From Echinarachnius parma (taxonomy: Eukaryota > Echinodermata > Echinoidea > Clypeasteroida > Echinarachniidae): a DNA stretch of 64,000 nt. The stretch is taken from contig JBAMJV010008921.1 in assembly GCA_037951105.1 (NCBI GenBank), forward strand, positions 1 through 64,000, written 5' to 3'. Numbering within the stretch: the first letter of the stretch is position 1; each line of letters starts with the position of its first letter. Of the stretch, positions 1 through 11,504 are shown piece after piece. The position numbers were made by a program, and so were the translations under genes. Below the pieces are notes generated by a model. It did no database searches. It was not told where the DNA came from and saw only the letters and a program-made list of their open reading frames with translations.

Positions 1-958
1 ACTAGATCCCGTTTAGAGTTAATCGCACACCCGATTGAATATTTGATACTCCCTAAATTGTATTTTCACCCACGTATTCGAATGCGTATGCATGGGCGGA
101 AATCATAAGAAGCTTTGTTATTCAGATTTGACTCTCAATATAAAAAGAAAGTAGAAACAATGCCATGTCAGTTGCACGCTTCCTGTTTCCTTTTGTTTAA
201 AATTTTAAAACCTTCGTGAACATGATCAAGGCACGGAGTTCCTCTTTCTTAATTATCGGACGGATATCCTCATGATTTTGTGATGAGTATGTCTTTATTG
301 TTAATGTCACAGCTATATATAGTATGTCTTTATTGTTAATATCACAGCTATGCAAACCCTAACGACAGTTTAATGAGCCATATACTAAAAAAAATACAAG
401 GATTACTTGGAAACGTGAAATAATCTTCCCATTGCGATGAAGATTGACAAGGTCATAAAAGTACTACGTTATAAACGAACAAAATCATATACGGTATCAT
501 TTATGGAGATAATGGCATGGCGCGAATATATACGTGTGGAATGGCATGATAGAGAAGGATGAATGTCTGAAAGTAGATAAGCGTGTGAAGGAAAGGAATG
601 GATGAAAAATTAATATTGTGATTAAAAAATCGTGGAAAACTGAGCGGAAAGTGAAATAATGCAAAGCAGAAGACGAGTGGAAATAGTGCATAAAGGGATA
701 TAATATTATGAAGGTTGTGGAACAAAGGCAGACACTAATTATGGTCAGAGTTTCAACTATGAGCGATAAAGGTAGCCATGGCAACGAATCCACGACAAAC
801 ATGACAAATTAATGTGTGGAAAAAACCTCGAAGAACGGGCCGTTCGTCCTTCCCCCACTCAGGGTAGTATGCTTCTTATCCCCGGATATCCTCTAAAGCA
901 ACAGCAATAACGAAAGCTTATCGTTGTTTAGTAGATAGTTGTATGATTATACGGTTAC
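1..958. other. Non-coding AT-rich stretch with a short tandem duplication
   Basis: No reading frame here resembles a known protein. The only clear structure is a two-unit tandem repeat of 35 bp at about 286-351; the units share agtatgtctttattgttaat and a following tcacagctat. Confidence 0.6.
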
Positions 959-1215
959 AGTCCGTTATTCCGAAGGTTCGTTATTCCGAAGGTTCAGTTA
1001 TTCCGAAGGTTCGTTATTCCGAAGGTTCGTTATTCCGAAGGTTCTTTATTCCGAAGGTTCGTTATTCCGAAGGTTCGTTATTCCGAAGGTTCGTTGATCC
1101 GAAAATAAAATCGGGTTCGTTATTCCGAAGGTTCGTTATTCCGAAGGTTCGTTATTCCGAAGGTTCGTTGATCCGAAAATAAAATCGGGTTCGTTATTCC
1201 GAAAATTTAATCGGG
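959..1215 (+). repeat. 16-bp minisatellite, GTTATTCCGAAGGTTC
   Basis: About eleven head-to-tail copies of GTTATTCCGAAGGTTC. They are interrupted twice by a variant spacer (gttgatccgaaaataaaatc), which gives the start of a higher-order unit. The array reads open in one frame for 79 codons, but that only follows from translating a repeat. The same unit recurs in the opposite orientation at 1358-1477 and 1708-1942. Confidence 0.95.
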
Positions 1216-1357
1216 CTTGTTATAATACTATAGTTTGTGTTTTGTTTATTTAATTTACAGCCTGCATTAAGCATACCCCTCCCCCTTTCCCTCCCTTGGC
1301 CAGACCAATCAAACATTTAAGTTTATTTTATCTCTTTATATGAAATTATAGCATTAT

Positions 1358-1477
1358 AACAAACCCAAATTCATTTTCGGATTAACGAACCCGATTTCAT
1401 TTTAGGAATAGCGAACCTTCGGAATAACGAACCCTCGGAATAACGGACCTTCGGAATAACGAACCTTCGGAATAACG
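1358..1477 (-). repeat. Inverted block of the 16-bp minisatellite
   Basis: GAACCTTCGGAATAAC units in reverse orientation, preceded by the complement of the spacer variant (cattttcggattaacgaacc). With the forward array about 150 bp upstream it forms a large inverted repeat. Confidence 0.9.
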
Positions 1478-1480
1478 GTA

Positions 1481-1712
1481 AATTGCCACTTGGTCTACAA
1501 CCATTTGGTCTATTCCCATTTGGTCTACTAGAAAATTATGAATCTGGCGGCTTAATTATGATTATGATTATGGATTATGATTAGGGTTAGGGTTGTGGAT
1601 TAAGGTTAGGGTTAGGGTATAGGTTAGGGTTAGGGTTAGGGTTTTGGAGGCATCAGGTAGTAGACCAAATGGGAAGTAGACCAACTGAGATTAGACCAAG
1701 TGAACATAAACC
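1481..1712. repeat. Paired TTGGTCTA blocks flanking a degenerate TTAGGG core
   Basis: Three TTGGTCTA copies (about 1489-1530) face three TAGACCAA copies (about 1664-1705) in inverted orientation. Between them, 1556-1645 is a degenerate TTAGGG-type repeat including (TTAGGG)n, GGATTATGATTAGGG and TTAAGG variants. TTAGGG is the deuterostome telomere unit, but this block is short, diverged and internal, so it is better called an interstitial telomere-like minisatellite. Confidence 0.85.
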
Positions 1713-1942
1713 GGAATAACGAACCCGATTTCATTTTAGGAATAGCGAACCTTCGGAATAACGAACCTTCGGAATAACGAACCTTCGGAATAACGAACCT
1801 TCGGAATAATGCAACAAATGTTCGGATTAACGAACCCTATTTCATTTTCGGATTAACGAACACTCAGGTATAGGAAATTTGCGTGTTTGGAATAACGAAC
1901 CTTCGGAATAACGAACCTTCGGAATAACGAACCGCACCCGAT
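1708..1942 (-). repeat. Second inverted block of the 16-bp minisatellite
   Basis: Repeated GAACCTTCGGAATAAC units with interspersed ATTTCATTTTCGGATTAACG variants, same orientation as 1358-1477. It closes the compound repeat that begins at 959. Confidence 0.9.
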
Positions 1943-3244
1943 TATACGACGTCAGTGTTGTACAAGACAACTTGTTTGTAATTCATTGTTATTGATGTTT
2001 AGTTCGATGTGCATTTTTGGGGGTTGTGCGTTCCTAGCTGTCACTAATCGTTATTTTCCTGTCACTAAAAAAGAATAATGATCTTCAGAACTGCGTAATA
2101 CAGAACCTCTAATTAAACTCTAATGAGCGATTGTAATGCACTTATTTTGTCGCACTTTATTCTGTATATACCTTAACTTTTGCTAATGAGTATGATGTTT
2201 ACATGGGATGCACTTAACAGCTTAAAGGTTCACCGAAATGAAGAAGCTATTAAGAAAAACGAAACCAGGAAAGCCCAAAACACACAACAGAAATTGGGTA
2301 TGACCGCCATGCTTTGATTTGACAGACTGCCGGAATTATACGCCCATGTTTTCGTCTATATTATTTATTTTAATCTTAGAAAATAGTTCCAAACGGAACC
2401 TTATAATGTACATGTTATAAGAGTGTATATTTGGGTTCATCCAATGCACTGTCTTACTATTATAAATGACATCGTAATCGTAGAATAAAAGTCATCAACA
2501 TGCAGCGGCAAATACGAGCCTGTATGTACAGTATCTTCATCTGATCTGATTTAGTTTTCAATCTCCTTTAGTTATTCCATCTCCTACATGCCTGGGAGGA
2601 GGTCCAACACAGAGTCCCGAAACTTTTTCTCATTTGTTAAAAGCTAAAATCCTGAGACTGATATATTCGATTTCATTTGTGGGCGAGATGTTGTTGGAAT
2701 TGGTCTATCAATTCTGGATAATACGAAAATGGACAGCCATATGCATACATATATATTGTCATGTACTGTCTTGTAAACAAAAAAAGAAAGAAAGAACATT
2801 CGTTAAATCTTGCGCTATACTTCTAACAACATATTCGACAGTAAATCATGCAATAATCGTGTGACCATTATGGCCTTGCCTATATGATATCAAATCAATA
2901 CCCCTTTAATAAAGAAGAACTCGCTCCTCGTCTATATTATCGGTGATTTGCGTCGTCTTATCCTGTTCAACCTGCACATTTGTAACTTGAAATTCCGTCT
3001 CATTGTGTCGCTACAACTACAAGGCATTAAATGTCAAGTCTCGGATAAAACTTGCAACAAAAAAAACAGATCTCCAAGCGAAACCTACACCATTTTGTGA
3101 GATTTGCCGGTGGCAAAGTATGAATATTATTTGACGCTGCAAACAAAAAACAAAAATTGAAAACAAAACGGGAAAAACACAGGTCGAGGAGGTGGTTACC
3201 ATAACAACGGTAGTTGATAGAGGCCATATACATGGCAGTGTGTA
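1943..3244. other. AT-rich stretch, nothing recognised
   Basis: Short frames only, no domain similarity that I can see, no strong repeat. Confidence 0.5.
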
Positions 3245-3811
3245 TGGTGTCACAGTGACACAGGTAAAGTGTCTAACTCCACGAAAAATACTTGGAGATT
3301 CCTCGTTTCTCTTCTGCCGTGTTGTTTAGCTTATGGTAAGAGAAGAATAAAATAGGGTTCGGTTTTTTCAAATGTCCCTTTAGTATGAAGATAATTTTCA
3401 TTGAAAATCATTATTTCAAAAGCGTTAGCTAACGGATTTGATAAAAAGTACAATTGTCGTCGCTGAACACGTCCTGCGCCAGCGCGCGTGGGAAATTTTC
3501 CCGACCCACTGAACTGTGAGCCTAGCGTGCGCAAATTCCATGAATTCCGTATCGTCTGTAGCTGTATACACGGGTGCGGATATCGTCAAGATCAAACGGA
3601 TGATTATTACTGCAACAAATCAACAACAGACCATCAGTATTCGGTGATAAAATATGAACTCAATATTCGTTTTTTCACTAGGTAAACAGTGTTCGTTTTC
3701 TTTCAAACTTTCACAAATCTTTCAATTATATTTGACAATGATATTGATATAGGATTGAAGTCTCAAATGTCAGTTTGTGCAATATCTGACACTTTACACG
3801 GATCACTTTAA
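3245..3811. mobile_element. Palindromic MITE-like element, family D (GTAAAGTGTC ends)
   Basis: The left end reads ggtaaagtgtctaactcc. The right end, reverse-complemented, reads TTAAAGTGATCCGTGTAAAG followed by tgtcagatattg. That reversed right arm matches the left arm of the element at 17870 closely (tgacatttgagacttcaatc is shared). No transposase frame is present, so it is a non-autonomous DNA-transposon relic. The left boundary is approximate. Confidence 0.65.
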
Positions 3812-4130
3812 TGCAATTCTTGTGTACTTTATTTGTTATTGTTTAATAAATCAATACTTATTTTATGGATTGTGGCTACATCACTGATCCAACATTCTTG
3901 ATGAAATGTTCACCTTTTGATTATGTTTTATATATACAACTCACATAACGTCTTTTCACGTAATGTTAATAGGACACTTTGGTTTAAGAAGTTTGCGCCT
4001 GACATTGTAAAGGTGGCCATGAGTGTGTAAAACTATTATAACTGTGTGTGTTACAACAGGCATTATACTGATTCGTCCCATCTATAATCAAGCATGTCGC
4101 ACAGTAACTCAGTAGGGTAACTACTGGAGA

Positions 4131-4152
4131 GGGGGGGGGGGGGGGGGGGGGG
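4131..4152 (+). repeat. Poly-G tract (22 G)
   Basis: Uninterrupted run of 22 G at the edge of the 4.2-5.95 kb fold-back. It is one of many such tracts in the window. Confidence 0.97.
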
Positions 4153-4904
4153 AGGTGGGAGCGGTAGCGGGGCAGGCGGCAATTATTTTGACAGCAAACA
4201 ATACATTAAACATTAGGCCCCAAAAAATAAAATTGTTTGATTGGCGTAACGGGCAACCAAAAATTAGGGTAGGTCGGTAGGGATTTTTTTCTTCTTTTTT
4301 TTTTCTTCTTTTTTTTCCGCACAAATACAACAAAAACACACACAAAACAGGCTTGGTACGAACAGTCACGTCACGTTCACGTATCACGTCACGTGAACGG
4401 TTCTGTACCTTTGTGAAACAGGTCACCCAAATCTACGAAGTGTAGGGTAAAGTGACCAACAATTTGTCGTTTTCCATGCCAGTAAAACTCGAATCGTCAC
4501 GTCTACCAAAACGTGACGTGAGTGTTTAATCAAGATTTTTAAATTGCAAGCGCTTGTTACTAAGACTAGACATACACGCACAAAGACATTTAAATTGTCG
4601 ACGAAAATGCCGAAACCGCCTTATCAAATCATTTCAATCATTATGTTTATAATATATACGTGCATAATTCAGAGTAATCTGAGACGATAATATGCAGTTC
4701 TGTCTTTAGGTAATGTACAACCATACCACTTGCATTATTTGTCTTGTATTAGAGTATTTCTAAAGACGTGTCGTGCGTGGATTTTGGCAAATGTTGATTT
4801 CCAGCTGAAACTGCATGCTACACGCAGCGGACCTTCGGTTCGCATACGCCTGAAGTTCCGTGCTGGACGTCTGCGCGTGGGCGTTAGTGGCGTTGCATGT
4901 GAAA

Positions 4905-4984
4905 GTGAGTGAGTGAGTGAGTGAGTGAGTGAGTGAGTGAGTGAGTGAGTGAGTGAGTGAGTGAGTGAGTGAGTGAGTGAGTGA
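4905..4984 (+). repeat. (GTGA)n microsatellite
   Basis: About 20 uninterrupted copies of GTGA within the loop of the fold-back. Confidence 0.98.
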
Positions 4985-5191
4985 TCAATGAGTTTAAAAG
5001 TAATAAAACAATGATTTGATTAATAATAGTGTTAAATTATGGTGATTGAATCGAGTCAATCTATAAATCAATCATTTAAGTTAACAATCAATCAATCAAT
5101 TAATCAGTCAATGAAACAATTAATCATACCAACCAATCGATACTAAATAAATTAATTAAAGTATTTGGCATCCGAACTAGCTACTTGTAGG

Positions 5192-5447
5192 CAGTGGCGT
5201 ACCCATGATTTTTTCAAGGGGTGGGTGTAGGGGGGGGGGGGGGGGGGTATTTCGTCAGGAAGTCAGCGGGGGAGTGTGGGTAGGGGGTGTCCGTAGAAAA
5301 TGATCGCAGCCGAGGCCGAGACCAGGACCGGTCACACATTTCGAGGCCGAGACCAAGACATTTCTTGAGAATTATGTAAGGGGCGGGGGGGGGGGGGGGG
5401 GGGGGTAGGGGGTGTCCATCCCCCTGCCCCCATGCCTGGGTACGCCT
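5192..5447. mobile_element. hAT-like poly-G-rich MITE (CAGTGGCGTACCCA end)
   Basis: It begins CAGTGGCGTACCCATG and ends catgcctgggtacgcc, an imperfect inverted repeat. CAGTGGCG is a common start for hAT-type terminal repeats. It contains G runs of 18 (5230-5247) and 21 (5385-5405) and the motif gaggccgagacc, shared with 8374-8855. I see no clean 8-bp target duplication, so the class rests on terminus likeness only. Confidence 0.5.
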
Positions 5448-5950
5448 ATAATTGGTATAACAGTATAGGTAGGACTTGTTCGTTCACGATTAAATATACC
5501 GAGAATTAGTCTCTTCTCAACGACAATTTACATTCATTTTTTGTACGCAAGCGCCAATTTACGTGAGCTTTCATAAATTGCATATAGTATATCAACAAAC
5601 TGTTGGGTCACGTAACCCAACACTTCGTAGACTTGGGTGACCTATTTCACGAATTGTTGGGTCACTTTACCCTACACTTCGTAGATTTGGGTGACCTGTT
5701 TCACAAAAGGTACAGAACCTTCACGTGACGTGAACGTGAACATGACGTGACTGTTCGTACCAAGCCCACAAAACACATCGCAATTGCAAATTCTATTGCA
5801 ATTTTTTATTTATTTTGTATTTTTTGTTCATTTTGATTTTTTAAAATAAAATTCAGAAAAAACCTCTAGGGTCGGCGTGCATTAGCGCTGGTATTTTTAG
5901 GGGCGGGCGGGTTACGCCAATCCAACCATTTATTTTTCATGGCCTTAGGG

Positions 5951-7371
5951 TGGAATCTTTTAAAACAAATACATAGAAGGCGTGCCCCATAATTCGCGTG
6001 TCTCCCAATCGTTATGATCACGCTAGCCATTGCAGGTAACAATTTAGGAGTGTTTGGCTATACAGTAGATTTGGTTAAATACACAACCACACGCACTCAT
6101 CTGATAATAATTTCAAAGCTTTTCAAACTAGAATTGGGAAATAATTGTTTTAATAAAATTTTAAAAAATCTACCTTTAAAAGCAACATAGATTAGTGATG
6201 TTATAGGGATAGTTGAGTTCTGCTAAATACTATGTTCAACAAAAACAACAACAGCATCAACCACACTTATACCCTGCCTCAATGTGACAATTATCTATGG
6301 AAAACCTGTTCGGTAATCAAACGAGACAGGTTACAATTTTATAGTGTAAAAAGACGAAGCATGATAAGTACAAACTAAATGTTTACCTGCATAAATGTCA
6401 GTGGAGGGTTAGAAAAAAAGCCCACACGAGCGACGACAACGAATGTACACATACAGTAAGCTCGTAGGAAAGTGAAATATTGTATCAAATACTGCACAAA
6501 TCGACGTTAAATAAGGGAATCACATTCGAGGTTCCTTTGTTTATTTTTTCTTCAGACATTGTTTGCAAGGAATCAAAGATACTGCACTTGGATAAAGGTC
6601 TTTGCACGTGAGTGCCTCCAGTAGGAAGTTTGCTAAAATAGAACTTAATAACGTTGCCATAAATAGCAAAGATTAGACGGGCTATTGATTTAAACGGAAC
6701 GTGCCGTCGTTTCATTTCTGACTATCTTGTATTTAGTCCATTCCCTTTTGGGGGAATCAGTGAATATCGTAAAAGAGAATTGGATCGTATGTCACGCTCG
6801 TGGCAAAGTGATGCTGTTTATACGTTTACGCGGAGAGGAAATTTCGCTGCGGCACTTGCGCTTTAAGTGGTTAAGCGAATTCATGACGGCAAATACCACG
6901 TATGCATGAGATTTGTGCGAGTGTCGAATTGAGTGTCAAATCAATCGTGAATGTATTGAAGGTAGCGATACCAAGGAGGTATTGGCGATACAAAGGGACA
7001 AAGTGATCAAGTGGAACAAAATCAAGCCCCCAACAATGTTTTTCGCACGATGTTTGGGTTAAAGAACATACTAAGTTAAAAACACACATGTACATGCACC
7101 GATACAGTTGTTCACATTATTATGCAGACTCAACATTCATGACAATGATCATGTATTATTTAGTCATATGATTGTGCATGGTGTGACTGCCATTCTGAAT
7201 CATCAGCAGTTAAAGAGCATCAAGCGTGGGGATGCTACACAGCGGGTCGCCATTTTGAACTGGGCCAGTTTGCGCGCACCGCATGACACTGAGCTAACGT
7301 GCATCACGCACCGTGCGCAACGTGTACTTAAGATGGCGCCGCGCATCTGATTTGACGAATCTGAAGTACCT
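5951..7371. other. AT-rich stretch, nothing recognised
   Basis: A 20-bp match to the family A terminus occurs at 6203 (atagggatagttgagtt) without the rest of the element. Otherwise I see no gene or repeat. Confidence 0.5.
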
Positions 7372-8150
7372 TTAAAGTGATCTATTAACATTATATTTTT
7401 CTTAAAATTAATATATTAATCTTTTTCAAATTCCAATTTCATTGTGATTTTCATGTGAGATTTTCATAGGAAAGGAATAATGTTTACCTAGTGATGTATC
7501 CGAATTCGGATACTCTTGACTACGGTCGAAAGCGTCTATAGACGCTTCCAAGTTCAATTTTAAATATCTCCATAATTAGGGAGATATTTGAAAATATCAA
7601 AACCCATTACATTCTTCTGTTATCATAAGCCAAACAACAAGTGTTAAAGCTCCAAGTGATTTGGACAGAATTGTACTAAGTTAATGCAGAGAGGTGGGAA
7701 TTCTAGACTAGGGTTAAAGGGGACCACCAGGCAAAGAACAACACATTATTATATGTTTTGGTACCGTTTTGTGATATCAAATAGATACCCAACATTTTGC
7801 AAAGGGTTGTGTAATTCATAAACAAAGCAATTAATTTCCACCACTTACGGAACCACTACTATTTCCTGGTTCCATACGAGCCAACCATTTGCGAGTGCGC
7901 CAATGCTATTCACGCGTACGTTTGTAGACAATAAATTCCCGGGCGATTCGTTCGCTCTGCACACATTAGTCTTCGCAATTCAGACCGCATGAACGCATGC
8001 TTTAGAATGGTGATGCGTTTTCCAATTATATATTTTTTTCTGAAAACATATTTGTGTGAACTTGTTGATGAAATGGAATACTAAAGATGTTACCTTTCTT
8101 TAATAAGAATATTATTTGTGGGTGGTGGTACCCTTTAATGGATCACTCTA
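7372..8150. mobile_element. Family D element interrupted by a family C element
   Basis: It starts TTAAAGTGATCTATTAAC and ends aatggatcactcta. The internal sequence around 7497-7690 (tatccgaattcggatac, gttatcataagccaaacaac, gctccaagtgattt) is the reverse complement of parts of 15181-15614, so the two are copies of one family. It is split at 7714-8138 by a family C element, after which the terminal aatggatcactcta resumes. Confidence 0.65.
7714..8138. mobile_element. Family C MITE nested in a family D element
   Basis: 425 bp from TTAAAGGGGACCACCAGG to GGTGGTACCCTTTAA, an imperfect inverted end. It is collinear with 9887-10240 over most of its length (ggcaaagaacaacaca, ggtaccgttttgt, aatagatacccaacatttt, accactt..cggaacca). 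TTAA stands at both edges; because TTAA is its own complement it could be target duplication or part of the terminus. Confidence 0.75.
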
Positions 8151-8373
8151 TCTATAACGATAGACGTTTAGCCGTTAACATTAATGTTCCACCTTAACAT
8201 TGAAATCCAATCAAAAGTTTACATAGTATCCGTTTGCAAAGTGCCCGTCAGCCAATGTCAAGGACGATTCGAGCGAGTCCCGTCCTAGCCCATGTATCCG
8301 GTGTCCAATCTATATAGAGAGTAATGATCCAACTCATCACTTTCTGCATGCAAGATCATAGCCAGTAGTTTAC

Positions 8374-8860
8374 TTGTGGATGAGGGGGGGGGGGGGGGGG
8401 GGAGGAAGGAAGACGGGGAAAATTAATTCATCCTCTCCATGTACGACCTATGGCCTCCACCACTGGGGGGGGGGGGGGGGTTATTTCGTCGACCAAAATT
8501 GTCATGGGGGGGGGGGTGGGGGGTCGGTGAATATTTTTTTCGAGGGGGTGGTGTCCGAGATCCTTCAAAAAAATTTCAGGCCGAGACCGAGATCAGTCAA
8601 AAATGTGGAGGCCGAGACCGAGATCACTTGTGGGGTTGAACCGCCCAACCCCCCCCCCCCCCCCCACTTGATGAAAAAGGGGCTGTTGTGGGGGGGGGGG
8701 GGGTTCAAACCCCCCCCCCCCCCCCCCTTACAAAGTTTAAGTGGTCTCGGAGGCCCCGAAAACCAAGTGGTCTCGGTCTCGGCCTCGACATTTTTGACGG
8801 ATTTCGGTCTCGGCCTCAAAGGGGGTGGAACCCCCCTCCCCCCAACTGGGTACGCCTATG
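8374..8860. mobile_element. Poly-G/poly-C-rich repeat related to the 5.2-kb element
   Basis: Contains G runs at 8384-8402, 8465-8480, 8506-8516 and about 8690-8703, C runs at about 8651-8666 and 8711-8726, and repeated gaggccgagaccgagatca in both orientations. It ends near gggtacgcctatgg, like the right edge of 5192-5447. Frames of up to 175 codons run through it, but they are Gly/Pro homopolymer translations and not genes. Confidence 0.6.
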
Positions 8861-9886
8861 GCCTCCACCCATTTGGCTCCAAGTTGCCTCCAAATTGGTA
8901 AATAAATACATTCAAACCATGTTTCGTTTTGCCTGTACAAACTGCTCCTTCCTGTAGATGACTGCCCTTCTCTTGGAGAGCACTGCCTCCCCACCCCCAG
9001 GCCTGTTTGTCCTCAATGTGGGTTGAACGTGGCGACCGTATACCCCCTGATGCTGGCGATGAGAATCGATCGGCGGACTATAGCCTTGCCCTATGGCTGT
9101 TGTTATAGGGGCAGACGCCAGTCTGTACTTATGGGCCCTCTACGAGATCATCGCTTCGTGTTTACCCATCAGCGGGTCCACGTTGACCGCGTTCTTGTCC
9201 ACTTCACGATCGCTGTTTAATAACACAGTTGCTCAATAATAGTTAGGTAATGGCCGCGACCTTTTTTGGCCGTGCACTCATGCAGCCCCTTGTTTGGAGA
9301 GGAAATTGGACGGTTGGTGCATGTATTTTGTAAGAAGGATACAGCAGACACGAAAGCAAAAAGAAAACATAGAAATAAAAAGGTTGACGCAGCATCTAAG
9401 TCTACCCTTAGGGTACTGCTGGTATTTAAGTATGATGGATGGCGGATTTGTGCTGTACATTAGCTGACGATCCGATCGGATTTGCCGAGCGAATTTTGTT
9501 TGTTTTGTAAGGATCGGGTCTGTGGGCACGACGGGTGTGCGGAAAAATGTCAAGTTGGGGGCTGAGGTATATTAATTTGCTCGAATAAAAACCCTTCCCG
9601 ACTTTAACCAAAAATGAGCTGATTAAGCCACATAATAAGCCAATTGTTGTCACTTAGCGTACCAGTCTTGCTCAAAAATTATGCGTAGTTTGCACGATAT
9701 ATAATTTTGCCCGAAAATTACATGGTTTCGCCAAATTCGAGGTGTTTTTTGCCCTTATATATCAATTAAAAAACATGTCGTGGGAGAGGCAGCCTCCCCC
9801 ACATTGTACGCCTCTGAATCTCGGTGTGTAAGACCCAAAACAACACTGATGAGTGTCGTCTGCAAATCGTGCATGGTTTGAATTAC
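8861..9886. other. Stretch without recognised gene
   Basis: Mixed composition and short frames only. No domain or repeat family was identified. Confidence 0.45.
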
Positions 9887-10240
9887 TTAAAGGGGACCAC
9901 CAGGCAAAGAACAACACATAATTATATGCTTTCAATTGGTACCGTTTTGTAATATCAAATAGATACCCAACATTTTTTAAATGGTTGACGTGTAATTCAT
10001 AAACAATGCAATTAATTACCACCACTTTAATACGGAACCATTATTATTTCATGGTTCCGTACGCGCGAAACATTTGCGAGTGCACCAATGCCGTTTGAGA
10101 CAATAGAACCCCGGACGATTTGCTCTGGACAAAGGTAGTCTTCGTACATGTGCAGACCCATGGACGCATGCTTTAGATTGTTGATGCGTTTTCCAATTAC
10201 ATATTTTTTTCTGGAAACATATTGTTGGGTGGTGGTACCC
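9887..10240. mobile_element. Family C MITE, second copy
   Basis: It begins TTAAAGGGGACCACCAGG and runs collinear with 7714-8138 to gggtggtggtaccc. It is about 70 bp shorter because of internal deletions, and the right edge (gtaccctagccagc) has lost the TTTAA terminus. Confidence 0.75.
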
Positions 10241-11339
10241 TAGCCAGCGGTAAGGTACATTACCACAACATTTAAGTACGAACGTTTTATTTTCTCAGGT
10301 CGGTGCTCACTTGGTTCATGTTCGAATATAAAATGTGACGTTTTCTAGAAAGCCACCTTTGTGCATTCAACGTTGAGCGAGAATGTGTTCAATTTCCGGG
10401 AAGATTCACTATGTTTGATCAGGCATAAACACCATTCAAATTGGCGCCAGTTGACTCGAACAAGAATACCCTCTTCCAATCAGACTGTCTAGTAAAACTA
10501 TTTACAGTTAATTTAGCTTGCGATTATGGCATTCTTATCAGAGTTCTAACGGCCCCATAAGGAATTTGAGTCGATAGGCAAATTTATAAAAACCGGAAAG
10601 GGAGTCAGTTTGGTACAAACAATTTGTTATTCACTTGACAGCGTTAAAAACAATTATTGACATTTTAGATTTCAGTGGATAGAGCTCCTCTCCCACTAAC
10701 CCTGTATTCACACATAATAATGCATTTGACGTAGAACACTAAGATGTTAGTTTAACCAAATTGTACAATGTATGAAATAAATTAATCTTAGTAATCTATG
10801 CCACCAAAACAATATGAAGAAAACAAGGTTTCCAGAAAAGTGATCATAGTTTGAAAACATCATCATACAGCATGACGTGCTCTTGTGTCTGCAGAAGAAT
10901 ACTGTAAAGTGTCTCTTTAACTCATAAATGTTTATTTCGCAGTAGTTATGATTATATGAGGTTTGAATAATAATCTTTTTTGGAGACACATACCTTTCAC
11001 GTTGCTGATGTAATATATTACTAGATCTAATATCTTTTATATAATATCAAAGGATTACTTTGTTCCGTTTTAATCAAACGACTTTAAATAATCCGTGAAT
11101 GTTTGTGTTTGTTTAAATTCAAAGGAAAAGTACGTTCGTCATTTTCGATGATGCTCTCAAAATTGAAAATGAGCGGGTGTGGCTTCCAATTAACTGCACT
11201 AAATAATGAGTACAAACAACAAAAACACCCTCTTCCGTAGGGACCGACGTCAAAAGTATTGATCGCACATAGATCCTAAAACTGTCTTAACTATTGCATA
11301 TTATGACGTGTGTCGGGCATACCGGGTTAAGTACGAAAT
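10241..11339. other. AT-rich stretch, nothing recognised
   Basis: No coding signal and no strong repeat seen. Confidence 0.45.
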
Positions 11340-11504
11340 GTCGATGCTTTAAAGCCATATAACATTATTGGGAAACGCACCCCATTCAACCACACACTGA
11401 AAGTACGCTTTTATAACCTACCATGTGAAAGAATATAACATAACTTATTTACAAAGGCAAACCTGACAAAAGCTGCTTTGAAATTGACTATTTGAGCAAT
11501 ACAA
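11340..11504. repeat. Left arm of a dispersed inverted repeat (pairs with 13207-13366)
   Basis: aaatgtcgatgctttaaagc through gagcaatac. It is the reverse complement of 13207-13366 with few differences, including cattattgggaaacgcaccc. A third, more diverged copy in the orientation of the right arm lies at 29735-29910. Confidence 0.85.

Larger units (their letters stand above)
4200..5950. mobile_element. Large fold-back element with inverted arms of about 270-340 bp
   Basis: The left arm (about 4213-4480) and right arm (about 5610-5950) are reverse complements along their length. Both carry ttggcgtaac, ggcttggtacgaacagtcac, a cluster of cacgtcacgt motifs, ggttctgtacct, gtgaaacaggtcacccaaat and ctacgaagtgtagggtaaag. 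The interior holds a tetranucleotide microsatellite and a poly-G-rich element. No transposase is visible. The right arm has one extra internal duplication of the cacttcgtagattgggtgac-type segment. Confidence 0.8.

Noticed and set aside
943..1182. 79-codon frame at the minisatellite
   Set aside because: Repetitive translation of the 16-bp unit.
1556..1645. True telomere
   Set aside because: Short, degenerate and internal, surrounded by other minisatellites.
6203..6222. Family A element at 6.2 kb
   Set aside because: Only about 18 bp match the terminus, without the rest of the element.
8374..8901. 175-codon frame
   Set aside because: Gly/Pro-rich translation of poly-G and poly-C tracts. Neighbouring frames on both strands are equally open.
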